Source: Candidatus Segatella caccae
Lineage (GTDB): Bacteria; Bacteroidota; Bacteroidia; Bacteroidales; Bacteroidaceae
Reading direction: 5' to 3'
DNA: 24,591 bases
Assembly: GCA_900556395.1 (NCBI GenBank)
Contig: USOQ01000041.1
Coordinates: 1 to 24,591, forward strand
Shown: piece by piece, positions 1 through 7,685 of the stretch
Layout: the number at the start of each line of letters is the position of its first letter
Position numbering within the stretch: the stretch's first letter is position 1
Notes under the pieces: generated by a model
Seen by the model: the letters and a program-made list of their open reading frames with translations, nothing else
What the model was told of the DNA's origin: nothing
Databases searched by the model: none
Position numbers and translations under genes: made by a program

Positions 1-859
1 TACGTTTGAGCAGTTCGCTGGCTGGCTCGTCATTCGGGTCTTGCGGTACAAGTTTCCCGTGAATGGCGAGGTCGAGGATTTTGCCCTTTGCTTGTTTTAT
101 TGCCAAATTAAGCGTTTCTCTACCATTTTCTATCTGTTGAACATATGTAAGCCATACTCTCAATTCATTATTAATACGTATCTGTTCTTGCAATGGTGGT
201 AAAGGAATTCTCATATTTTGAGATTGTGTCAAAGAAATATTAACCTGCCCTGCACTACCTTTTGTAGATATAGAATTTATCTCTGACATTTCTTCAAGGT
301 ATGCTTTTAGATAAACATTGATTATTTCTTTATGCAAATATGGACGAATTAGTACAGCAGCTTGATTGAAGTTAGCTTGCGGAAGAGACTTTGGAATTAA
401 AGCCAGTTTACCCAAAGGAGGACCAACTATATTCATTATTAAATCCCCAACCTCCGTTCGAGAACGTTGGAGTTTCCCATTATGCACTTCTTCCTTAATG
501 TATTGCGGTTTAAAATCAAAATCAATTTCTTGATTTCTAAGATTGTACATTTTTATGTAGGGTATTCCCTCTGACACAAAGGCAGCTTTCTCTGGAGTAC
601 TACCGGAAGCAACGTATGCAATATCTTCCAACCTGCACCACTCCCATCCCTTCGGCAGTTCAAAGGGATAATGCGGCTTATCACAAGCAGCCTTAGATTT
701 CTTTGGCTTCTTGATTTTTCCTTCTTTTATGAGGCGTTCTTTCTTGGCACGGATGCGTTCGAGGAGTACCGATGCAGGTTCATCATTAGGGTCTTGCGGT
801 ACAAGTTTTCCATGTATCGCAAGGTCGAGTATCTTTTGGCGTAACGCTTTAGTATTCAT
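1..859 (-). CDS. hsdS: Type I restriction-modification specificity subunit HsdS (3' end off the window)
   Basis: Translating the minus strand from the ATG at 857-859 gives an open frame of 286 codons that runs off the left edge. HsdS chooses the DNA target for the HsdM methylase and the HsdR translocase/nuclease. Visible parts: a conserved N-terminal region (residues about 1-55, starting MNTKALRQKILDLAIHGKL), a first target-recognition domain (about 65-250, containing a GWEWCRLEDI segment and ending near IPLPPLQEQIRI), then a second conserved region that repeats the first (KILDLAIHGKLVPQDPNDEP again, residues about 260-286). The second recognition domain lies outside the window. The repeat is the usual HsdS pseudo-dimer layout. 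The gene starts 12 bases after the stop of the PD-(D/E)XK nuclease gene, so it is the last visible gene of the hsdR-hsdM-nuclease-hsdS operon. The family call is secure; the target sequence cannot be predicted. Confidence 0.93.
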   Translation of the reverse strand, partial: MNTKALRQKILDLAIHGKLVPQDPNDEPASVLLERIRAKKERLIKEGKIKKPKKSKAACDKPHYPFELPKGWEWCRLEDIAYVASGSTPEKAAFVSEGIPYIKMYNLRNQEIDFDFKPQYIKEEVHNGKLQRSRTEVGDLIMNIVGPPLGKLALIPKSLPQANFNQAAVLIRPYLHKEIINVYLKAYLEEMSEINSISTKGSAGQVNISLTQSQNMRIPLPPLQEQIRINNELRVWLTYVQQIENGRETLNLAIKQAKGKILDLAIHGKLVPQDPNDEPASELLKR

Positions 860-871
860 TCTGAGTTTTGT

Positions 872-1936
872 TTAATCTTCCTCTAATTTCTTTATTTCTT
901 CATTCTCCTCAAACTCTGCAATCCATTCCTTCACCTTGGCTTGCAGCAAGGCTTTGTCGGGCAGATAGAGCTGGTAAGCCGCTGCATAGACGTTTGCGTC
1001 TTTAGGAAGAGTGAGTTCTACCAACGCATCGTTTTTCTCCTTGCAGAGCAAGATACCGATGGTAGGTTTCTCGAAGTCCTGCTTTACGTATCGGTCAAAG
1101 TAGTTGACATACATCTGCATCTGTCCGAGGTCCTGATGAGTGAGCTTGTCTATCTTCAAGTCGATGAGTACATAGCACTGTAACAATCGGTTGTAAAGCA
1201 CCAAATCGACATAGTAGTTGTCTTCATCGAAAGTGAAGCGTTTCTGTCGAGCCTCAAAAAGGAATCCCTTTCCCATTTCAAGAAGGAAATTCTGCATCTT
1301 GCTGATGATGGCACTCTCCAGTTTTGACTCACTATAACTTTCATCAGGCTTCAAGCCGAGAAACTCCAATGTTATAGGCGACTTAATAACATCCGAAGGC
1401 TTTTCTATGGTCTGTCCCTCATTGGCAAGGTGCAATATCTCGTCTTTGTTACGACTAAGTGCAAGACGTTCATAAAGGCTTGATGCATATTGACGTTGCA
1501 ATTGACGAACACTCCAGTTTTGCTGTTTGCACTCAACCTCATAGAAATGGCGTTCGTCAAGATTCTCGATACGCATAAGTACCAAATAATGTGACCATGA
1601 AAGCGTAAAATCCGGTTTGCTATTTTGAATTTGACAAACAGTGTCTGTCAAATTGCCATATACCATATAGAATTGCCTCATCTGTCTAAGGTTAGAATAA
1701 GACCATCCGTTTCCATATTTAGTGCAAAGTTGTTCAGAAAGTTGCTTAAGCACTTTCTTTCCGTATGCGGCACGCTCATATCCATTCTGCTCATCCTCGA
1801 CAATGTATTTGCCTATTCCATAATAAGTATATACCATAGCTGTATTGATGGTTGTCTTTACTTGTTCTCGAGATGCCTCTATCAATTTTGTGATGTGCTC
1901 AAAGAGAGCATCCTCACGCTTCTGTATATCATTCAT
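872..1936 (-). CDS. DUF1016/YhcG-type PD-(D/E)XK nuclease embedded in the type I R-M operon
   Basis: A 354-residue protein with the two-part layout of the YhcG family: an N-terminal DUF1016 region (residues about 10-170, with VYTYYGIGKYIVEDEQ and GWSYSNLRQMRQFY) and a C-terminal PD-(D/E)XK nuclease domain (about 185-340). Probable catalytic residues are E207 or E208 in the ESAI helix, D244 in YYVDLVLYNR, and D259 and K261 in VLIDLKIDK, followed by the QMQMYVNYFDR helix that usually completes the fold. The motif is intact, so an active nuclease is plausible. The gene starts 2 bases after the hsdM stop and ends 12 bases before hsdS, so it is co-transcribed with the R-M genes. Proteins of this family often sit in type I R-M and defence loci, but their role is poorly defined. 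It could be an accessory nuclease, a modulator of the complex, or a separate defence effector. The family call is firm; the role is inferred. Confidence 0.9.
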   Translation of the reverse strand: MNDIQKREDALFEHITKLIEASREQVKTTINTAMVYTYYGIGKYIVEDEQNGYERAAYGKKVLKQLSEQLCTKYGNGWSYSNLRQMRQFYMVYGNLTDTVCQIQNSKPDFTLSWSHYLVLMRIENLDERHFYEVECKQQNWSVRQLQRQYASSLYERLALSRNKDEILHLANEGQTIEKPSDVIKSPITLEFLGLKPDESYSESKLESAIISKMQNFLLEMGKGFLFEARQKRFTFDEDNYYVDLVLYNRLLQCYVLIDLKIDKLTHQDLGQMQMYVNYFDRYVKQDFEKPTIGILLCKEKNDALVELTLPKDANVYAAAYQLYLPDKALLQAKVKEWIAEFEENEEIKKLEED

Positions 1937-1938
1937 AA

Positions 1939-3372
1939 TTAGTCCTCTTTAATGTTCCTCAACAACTTCTCCAACTCGCTCACCGCACTGCTGATGTTCT
2001 GGCTCTGCTCCTTGATTGTAGCCATCAGTTCGGCAAGCGTATGCTTTTCCTCTTCGCCACCTTGTTTAATCCAAGTGATGTCAAGCGAAGTCTTGTCACG
2101 AGCGGTAAGCTCCTCAACAGGGAATTTACGCCAACGACCAGAAAGATTCTTCTCGGCATCGTAAGTCTCGGTGCGAGCGTTGATGTTCTCTGGGTTGTAG
2201 CATTTCACGAAGTCATCGAGATGATGACGCTCCAGTTTGTTAGTGGCAAGCGTATGCTTGATATCAGTACGGTAGTCGTAGAACCACACCTCCTTGGTAG
2301 GTTGCCCCTTGGTGAAGAATAACACGTTGGCCTTGACACCCTGCGCATAGAAGATGCCAGTAGGCAGGCGAAGAATGGTGTGAAGATTAAACTCCGAGAG
2401 CAGACGCTTGCGGATAGTCTCGCCAGCACCACCCTCAAACAACACGTTGTCGGGCAGCACCACGGCAGCACGACCACCAGTCTTGAGCATCAGCATCATG
2501 TGCTGAAGGAAGTTGAGCTGATTGTTCTTCGTCTCCACATAGAAGTCCGGGCGATTGATGTCCACCGACCCTGCGGGACGAGTGCCGAAAGGAGGGTTGG
2601 CAAGGATGACATCGACCAATGTTTCGGGAGTTTTCTCCAAGGAGTCCTCGCATACGATAGGACTGCGGTCTGTGCCAACGCCATGCAGATAAAGGTTCAT
2701 AGAAGCAAGCGTAACAACAAGAGGCGTAATGTCGTTTCCATGCAAAGCCTTGTTGCGTAGAAAATCACGCTTTGACTTGTCCTGCGACTGATGCTTCATA
2801 TAGTCGTATGCAGCAAGGAGGAAACCGCCAGTACCACAGGCTGGGTCGCACACGGTCTCGCCAATCTGCGGACGGATGCAATCCACCATTGCCTGGATGA
2901 GAGGACGGGGAGTAAAATACTGTCCTGCGCCACTCTTCTTGTCCTGTCCATTCTTCTCCAATATACTCTCATAGATAGCACCCTTCACATCGCCATCCAT
3001 GATAAGCCATTGTTCTTCGTCAATCATCGTGATAATTTTCTTCAGATATACAGGCTTGTCAATCTTGTTCTGAGCTTTGGTGTATATAGTTCCGATAAGA
3101 TTTTCTTGGCTGCTCAGTAGTTTCAGAGTTTCCTCATATTGCTTGATGAGTTCTAATCCGTCCTGCTCCGTCAAGTCTTTCCATCTGTAACCCTCTGGGA
3201 TGGATGAGTCCTCGCCGAAGATTTCCACGTTTTCGTCATCCATCTTCAAGAAAAGAAGATAGGTAAGCTGTGTGATATAATCTGTGAATCCGACACCAAC
3301 TCCTGCAAGCGTAGTGGCAAGATTCCAAACTTTCTTTGTGAGCATCTGCTCGGTAGATATATTGTTTGCCAT
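1939..3372 (-). CDS. hsdM: Type I restriction-modification DNA methyltransferase HsdM
   Basis: A 477-residue N6-adenine methyltransferase, the modification subunit that works with HsdS. An N-terminal helical HsdM domain (residues about 10-135) precedes the catalytic domain. Visible motifs are GAGQYFTPRPL (148-157), the S-adenosylmethionine-binding motif DPACGTGGF (176-184) and the catalytic NPPF (259-262). The C-terminal segment (about 445-475, ATIKEQSQNISSAVSELEKL) looks like the coiled coil that contacts HsdS. The start lies 2 bases after the hsdR stop, and the stop 2 bases before the nuclease start, so translation is probably coupled. All key residues are present. The length fits a compact family member. 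Confidence 0.96.
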   Translation of the reverse strand: MANNISTEQMLTKKVWNLATTLAGVGVGFTDYITQLTYLLFLKMDDENVEIFGEDSSIPEGYRWKDLTEQDGLELIKQYEETLKLLSSQENLIGTIYTKAQNKIDKPVYLKKIITMIDEEQWLIMDGDVKGAIYESILEKNGQDKKSGAGQYFTPRPLIQAMVDCIRPQIGETVCDPACGTGGFLLAAYDYMKHQSQDKSKRDFLRNKALHGNDITPLVVTLASMNLYLHGVGTDRSPIVCEDSLEKTPETLVDVILANPPFGTRPAGSVDINRPDFYVETKNNQLNFLQHMMLMLKTGGRAAVVLPDNVLFEGGAGETIRKRLLSEFNLHTILRLPTGIFYAQGVKANVLFFTKGQPTKEVWFYDYRTDIKHTLATNKLERHHLDDFVKCYNPENINARTETYDAEKNLSGRWRKFPVEELTARDKTSLDITWIKQGGEEEKHTLAELMATIKEQSQNISSAVSELEKLLRNIKED

Positions 3373-3374
3373 TT

Positions 3375-6101
3375 TTAAGCTGTTTTTCTTAATACTACAA
3401 AGTTAAACAATGAGAGAAGTGCCTCGTCTGCTTTCTGCATCGAGCCGAAAGCCCGAATCATCTGTGCAGCCTGTGTCTTGTCATCATCACGAATATCGCG
3501 CACGGTGCAAGCTCCGTTGGCTGCGATATAATCAACCACCTCGCTCATGAGCTGCTTCTGACGGTCAGAAATATCACGATGCCACTGTCCGCACCAAAGA
3601 TTGAAATACTGTCGTGCCGTGGTACATACACAGTCGAGCCGCTCAATCTGCCCGAAGGCATAGCGCACAAGTTGGATGATGTTTGTAAGTGCATCACTCT
3701 CTTCTTTCTTGGCGGCACGGCGCACATGGTCGGGACAGACAATGGCATACGAGTTCCAAAGCTGCTTGGCAGAAAACTTATTGTTCTCCATCTTCAGTTT
3801 GTTCTCCAAGTCCTTCAACATAGAGTATGTTATAGGTTCACCGTTCTGATTGTACAATATGCGCAGAGCCTCTATCTCGTCCTGGTGGTCATGGCAATAT
3901 TGCTCAAAGGCACTTGTCGTGTCCTTTGCCTCCTCCACGGAAAAGCCCTTTGAAATCAGCGTGTCCTCGCCAGGCATCAGCGTGGCCACGAAGCCAGCAG
4001 CAAGAATAAGGATATACTTGCGAGCATCGGCATGGTTAGCCACAGGAGCGACAAGCCCCTTGCGCTCATTGTTAGGCTCGTTGATGTCGTTGAAAGGTGG
4101 CAGTTCGCCACTCTCCAGGGCATTATATATGCGTGATGCAATAGCATCCATAGAGTCGTGGGCAAGACGCTCAAACTCCGCACGCTGCTCGCCATCCGCC
4201 TTGTTATGCAGTCGGGCAAGCGTGGAAGCAAGACGCTTGATATACATATCTGGAAGATTGCCGTGGGCGGTGCGCTCCAAAAGTACCTTTAATGTAATAA
4301 CCTCCGTGTCTGGACCCTCGCCCTGTTCTGGGATAGACTTCGTATGTTCGGTAACGCCCACCGCATCCACCAAGAAGAAACAATCCTTGCTAACGGCATT
4401 AGGTGTGACATTGCGAAGCTGCTCATCGCCAATGGTGCGCACACCACGTCCCTTCATCTGAATGTAAAGCGGCTCAGACTCCACATCACGCATGAACATC
4501 ACCACTTCAAGCGGTTTCACATCCGTGCCAGTAGCCACAAGCGTACAAGTAACGGCTATGCGGAAGTCACGGTCGTTGCGAAACTGACGAATCAGCTCAT
4601 CGCTGTCGCCCGACGAGTAAGTGATTTTCTGCACATATCTATCCATGTCTGCATGAGGACAGACCTCACCGAACACATCCTTGGCAATATTGACAATATT
4701 CGTAGCATGAGCCTCGTTGAGTGCAAAGATAAGTGTTTTGGGCAGATATTCAAACTGCGGTTCACGCTGTGGGTCGTTGAACATTTCCGTATAAACGGCA
4801 TCACGATAAGTAGTGAGAATAAGCTTTATTTGCGAAGGATTGATGACACTACGGTTTAGCTCCGTCTTGGAGTAGTTCTTAGTCTCCTTGCTGCTCACCT
4901 CCTCCGTTTTGCCAGTGTAACGGGTCTCCACCTTGACATGCTCACCCTGCATAATGGCACCGCCATTCTCTGTAGCTTCCGTTTTTATGCGATACACACG
5001 ATTGTCCACATTCACGCCATCCACGATACTTTTCTCAAGCGTATAATTCACTATGCGGTTGTTGTTGAAGAAAGCCATAGTCTCCGGGATAGGTGTAGCC
5101 GTAAGACCGATAAGGCGAGCCGTGTCAAAATATTCAAGCACCCTGCGCCAGTTGCCATAGATGCTGCGATGACACTCGTCAATGACTATCATGTCGAAAT
5201 AGTCGTGAGGCAAGTTGGGATTCTCTGGCAAAGTGACCTCCCCAGTGGTCTCATCCGCATCATCGTCATCACTATCTACAATTTCCTCACCTTTGAGCAG
5301 CGAGAACAACCGCTGTATGGTAGAGATAACCACATTGCTATCCTTAGGGATAGTGGACGATTTCAGGCGGTTGACGGTATATATCGTATTAAACGCCTCG
5401 CCATTCTCCGTCAGACGGAAAGTGCCGAACTCTACCTCCGCCTGCTTGCCGAGATTGTTTCTGTCAACCAAGAAAAGAATACGACGCATAGGTGTGTAAG
5501 CAAGCATACGATAGGCTGCAAGACAAGCCGTATAAGTTTTTCCTGCGCCAGTGGCAAGCACCATTAGTGCACGACTTTGCCCTGTGCGGAAACTCTTTTC
5601 AAGTTCCGTGACAGCCTCAAACTGACAGGTGCGAAGACCTTTGCTATTCAGCACTGGCAACCCTGCAAAAGGATCATCAATGCCGAGCATATCTACAATT
5701 TCCTTAGGCGTATGTATGCGATTGATTTCTTCCCATTCAACATTTGACTTGCGATAATCTTGAAAATCTACAACCTTGGCATTCGACTTATAAAGAAAAG
5801 GTAGTGGATTTTGCCATGCTTGGTAATAATCTGGCACCATCTTGGCATATGTAGCCACTTGCTCACTCACGATATTCGATGCCACATCTATTTCTTCTCG
5901 TTTGGCTTCAAGTACGCCACATGCCTTTCCGTTAATCATCAAGAAATAATCTGCTTCAAGATTACCTTTCAGCAGAGCTTCCCTAACGGCTACAGCATTC
6001 ATTGTAGGCTCATACTCGTCACGATTGACAACTATCCAGCCTGCTTCGGCAAACAGTCTATCTATTTTAACTCTTGCTTTTTCCTCTGGTGTCATAATCA
6101 T
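3375..6101 (-). CDS. hsdR: Type I restriction enzyme motor/nuclease subunit HsdR
   Basis: A 908-residue restriction subunit that translocates and cuts unmodified DNA. Near the N-terminus is a PD-(D/E)XK nuclease core: D51 in EADYFLMING, and E65 and K67 in GVLEAKRE. A superfamily 2 helicase motor follows: Walker A ATGAGKT (about 183-189), a DECH box (308-311) and LTATPI (333-338). The second RecA-like domain contains VATGTDVKPLEVV and QMKGRGVRT. The C-terminal part (about 620-908) resembles the EcoEI-type HsdR C-terminal domain. An acidic stretch rich in Asp (about 272-290, DSDDDDADETT) sits just before the DECH box and may be a surface loop. The ATG overlaps the TGA of the short frame upstream as ATGA, so the gene is probably translated by coupling from the regulator message. 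It is the first intact gene of the operon. Confidence 0.96.
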   Translation of the reverse strand: MIMTPEEKARVKIDRLFAEAGWIVVNRDEYEPTMNAVAVREALLKGNLEADYFLMINGKACGVLEAKREEIDVASNIVSEQVATYAKMVPDYYQAWQNPLPFLYKSNAKVVDFQDYRKSNVEWEEINRIHTPKEIVDMLGIDDPFAGLPVLNSKGLRTCQFEAVTELEKSFRTGQSRALMVLATGAGKTYTACLAAYRMLAYTPMRRILFLVDRNNLGKQAEVEFGTFRLTENGEAFNTIYTVNRLKSSTIPKDSNVVISTIQRLFSLLKGEEIVDSDDDDADETTGEVTLPENPNLPHDYFDMIVIDECHRSIYGNWRRVLEYFDTARLIGLTATPIPETMAFFNNNRIVNYTLEKSIVDGVNVDNRVYRIKTEATENGGAIMQGEHVKVETRYTGKTEEVSSKETKNYSKTELNRSVINPSQIKLILTTYRDAVYTEMFNDPQREPQFEYLPKTLIFALNEAHATNIVNIAKDVFGEVCPHADMDRYVQKITYSSGDSDELIRQFRNDRDFRIAVTCTLVATGTDVKPLEVVMFMRDVESEPLYIQMKGRGVRTIGDEQLRNVTPNAVSKDCFFLVDAVGVTEHTKSIPEQGEGPDTEVITLKVLLERTAHGNLPDMYIKRLASTLARLHNKADGEQRAEFERLAHDSMDAIASRIYNALESGELPPFNDINEPNNERKGLVAPVANHADARKYILILAAGFVATLMPGEDTLISKGFSVEEAKDTTSAFEQYCHDHQDEIEALRILYNQNGEPITYSMLKDLENKLKMENNKFSAKQLWNSYAIVCPDHVRRAAKKEESDALTNIIQLVRYAFGQIERLDCVCTTARQYFNLWCGQWHRDISDRQKQLMSEVVDYIAANGACTVRDIRDDDKTQAAQMIRAFGSMQKADEALLSLFNFVVLRKTA

Positions 6102-6443
6102 TCATTTTCATCTTCCGATAATGCAACATTATCAGAAGTATTCATTTTAAGATTTTGTTCCATTGTTTTTCTCATTCCATCCAGAACCTTTCCTTCGAAT
6201 GAAAAGAATTTCGAACCTTGGTAAGCTTTGGATGGAGTTTGTTTTTCTTTTGTCAAGAAAGTCCCACATCTACGTTTAGAGCCTTGGCTATGCGTAGAAG
6301 ATTTTCAGGTGGGGCTGGCTTGCATTTGTCACCCACTTAGAAACAGTCGCTTGATCTTTTCCTAAAGTTTCAGCAAGCCATTTGTTTGTTTTCTGTTCCT
6401 CCGCAAGAACGATTTTCAATCTGTTGACTTGTTCTCTTGACAC
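6098..6443 (-). pseudogene. XRE/Cro-type helix-turn-helix regulator, reading frame broken twice
   Basis: Read from a GTG at 6443, the first frame encodes SREQVNRLKIVLAEEQKTN and KWLAETLGKDQATVSKWV, a clear Cro/C1-type helix-turn-helix, then stops at 6288. The expected continuation lies in two other frames: PPENLLRIAKALNVDVG (about 6313 to 6263), then TFLTKEKQTPSKAYQGSKFF and on to SDNVALSEDENE, which stays open to a TGA at 6098-6100 that overlaps the hsdR ATG. The first break is at a run of four G (6311-6314). The second lies near 6257-6267, beside runs of A and C. Joined, the pieces make one sensible regulator of about 115 residues ending in the hsdR coupling site. It could be a real decayed gene controlling the R-M operon, or an intact gene spoiled by assembly indels at homopolymers. 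An ATG start further upstream (6474-6476) is less likely because it overlaps the probable promoter. Confidence 0.65.
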
Positions 6444-6462
6444 AGTTAATAAATATATGTGG

Positions 6463-6470
6463 CAAAAATA
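6463..6470 (-). promoter_or_regulatory. Probable promoter of the R-M operon (-7 box)
   Basis: The minus strand reads TATTTTTG, matching the Bacteroidota -7 consensus TAnnTTTG, 19 bases before the GTG of the regulator. No good -33 TTTG is seen at the usual 19-base spacing, so the call rests on the -7 box and position. It would drive the broken regulator and hsdR-hsdM-nuclease-hsdS, and it supports the GTG at 6443 over the upstream ATG. Confidence 0.45.
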
Positions 6471-6476
6471 CAACAA

Positions 6477-6902
6477 AAAATCGGGATTAATTTAAATCCT
6501 ATTGAATATTTTGTTGTTTTAGTATAAAATCAGCTAAATAATCAATTTATATTTGAAATATGTTTAGGGCGTGGAGCCTGTGTAGCCCATTTACGATACA
6601 TGGTTCTTTTCATAAAACTCCATTTGTTCCCAAAATTTTAACCATAGTAGCTTATAGGCGGGCAAGATGCCACGCCCTCCCAGTGCATACTCGCTGATTA
6701 TAGGCGGGCAAGATGCTGGTCTTTCTATATAAGTAATGAGACTATTGTATCATATCTAACGGCCGAAACCCGTGTGATGTTGCGAGGTGATGAAGGACAT
6801 TTTAGTTACGTCTTTGTGCATCTGTCGGCGGTAGATGCAAAAGAAAAACAGGAAAAGAAAGATAGTTTTTAGGGAAATGAGGGAAAGTTGTTTTATTTTT
6901 TG
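6477..6902. other. Non-coding interval between the R-M operon and the cytidylyltransferase gene
   Basis: About 425 bases with no convincing gene on either strand. The left part (6477-6560) is very A/T-rich. The middle holds a 19-bp direct repeat (separate entry) and an 8-bp inverted pair, GGGCGTGG at 6567-6574 and CCACGCCC at 6670-6677. I see no tRNA, terminator with a T-run or transposase remnant. A long minus-strand open frame that crosses this region from inside the next gene has no recognisable protein features. Confidence 0.5.
6652..6716. repeat. Two copies of a 19-bp direct repeat, 46 bp apart
   Basis: TTATAGGCGGGCAAGATGC occurs at 6652-6670 and again, identically, at 6698-6716. The intervening bases (CACGCCCTCCCAGTGC and on) are not duplicated. 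It lies in a non-coding interval at the edge of the R-M operon. It could be a pair of protein-binding sites, a scar of insertion or recombination, or part of a dispersed repeat. Confidence 0.8.
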
Positions 6903-6910
6903 TATCTTTG
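6903..6910 (+). promoter_or_regulatory. Promoter (-7 box) of the cytidylyltransferase-epimerase pair
   Basis: TATCTTTG matches the Bacteroidota -7 consensus TAnnTTTG. A TTG lies at 6888-6890, closer than the usual spacing. A transcription start near 6917 would leave about 50 bases of leader before the ATG at 6969, which rules out the ATG at 6888 as the start. Confidence 0.6.
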
Positions 6911-6968
6911 CACCATAAGAAGAACGTATATGGCGTATGTTCACGCCTATAAGAAAAAAAATGAAGAT

Positions 6969-7685
6969 ATGAATTATGCTCTTATCATAGCAGGTGGTTC
7001 TGGCAACAGAATGGGTCAGGACATCCCTAAACAGTTTATGCATGTAGAAAACTGTCCTATCATTATCCATACGATGATGGCATTTCAGAAACATCCTGAT
7101 ATTCAGGGTATTGCTGTGGTGTGCCTCGCAGGATGGGAAACGGTGCTGCAGTCGTATGCTAACCAGTTTTGTATCACCAAACTGAAATGGATTTTCCCTG
7201 GAGGTAGCAACGGACAGGAGTCGATACATAACGGAATCTATGGTCTGAAAGAGGCAGGCTGCGCTGATGATGATTTGATATTGGTGCATGACGCTGTGAG
7301 ACCCTTGCTCTCTCAAGACATTATCTCTTCGAATATCGCCATCTGCCAGAAGTATGGTTATGCGATAACGGGCATCCAGTGCCGTGAGGCTATCTTAGAG
7401 AGTGAGGATGGTTTTACGACTACGACAAGCATACCTCGCGATAAGTTGATTCGCACCCAGACACCGCAGACATTCCGCTTGGGCAACCTCATTGCAGCTC
7501 ATGAGGAGGCGAAGGAGAAAGGTATTGACAACTCTGTGGCATCATGCACATTGATGGCGGAACTGGGTGGCAGAAAGATGCATATAGTTCCAGGTTCGGA
7601 GAAGAATATCAAAATCACCACAGTCGAAGACTTGGAGATACTGAAAGCCTTGATGAAGGTACAACCTGAAGGATGGATCAAGTAA
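6969..7685 (+). CDS. IspD/TarI-family cytidylyltransferase
   Basis: A 238-residue nucleotidyltransferase that would use CTP to make a CDP-linked product. Family motifs: AGGSGNRMGQDIPKQF (residues 8-23, the CTP-binding loop), PGGSNGQESIHNGI (77-90), HDAVRP (107-112), IRTQTPQTFRL, and NIKITTVEDL near the C-terminus. IspD (methylerythritol 4-phosphate, isoprenoid pathway) and TarI (ribitol 5-phosphate, surface polymers) share this fold. The context, overlapping a sugar epimerase/dehydratase and facing licD, favours a TarI-like role in making a CDP-activated surface precursor, but IspD cannot be excluded without knowing whether the genome has another. The start at 6969 was chosen because upstream in-frame ATGs lie at or before the probable transcription start. 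The leader is A-rich without a Shine-Dalgarno sequence. Confidence 0.87.
   Translation: MNYALIIAGGSGNRMGQDIPKQFMHVENCPIIIHTMMAFQKHPDIQGIAVVCLAGWETVLQSYANQFCITKLKWIFPGGSNGQESIHNGIYGLKEAGCADDDLILVHDAVRPLLSQDIISSNIAICQKYGYAITGIQCREAILESEDGFTTTTSIPRDKLIRTQTPQTFRLGNLIAAHEEAKEKGIDNSVASCTLMAELGGRKMHIVPGSEKNIKITTVEDLEILKALMKVQPEGWIK

Noticed and set aside
3850..4461. Plus-strand open frame of 203 codons inside hsdR
   Set aside because: It is antisense to conserved HsdR helicase and C-terminal sequence, is Ser/Arg-rich and shows no promoter or domain.
1..6443. A wholly new defence system
   Set aside because: The HsdR, HsdM and HsdS motifs are all standard type I R-M. Only the extra nuclease and the broken regulator are unusual.
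6888..6968. N-terminal extension of the cytidylyltransferase from the ATG at 6888
   Set aside because: This ATG lies upstream of the probable -7 box at 6903-6910, and the conserved family N-terminus begins at 6969.
6756..7316. Long minus-strand open frame (186 codons) opposite the start of the cytidylyltransferase gene
   Set aside because: It overlaps conserved coding sequence on the plus strand, has no recognisable domain and has a low-complexity Phe/Leu-rich stretch typical of an antisense shadow.
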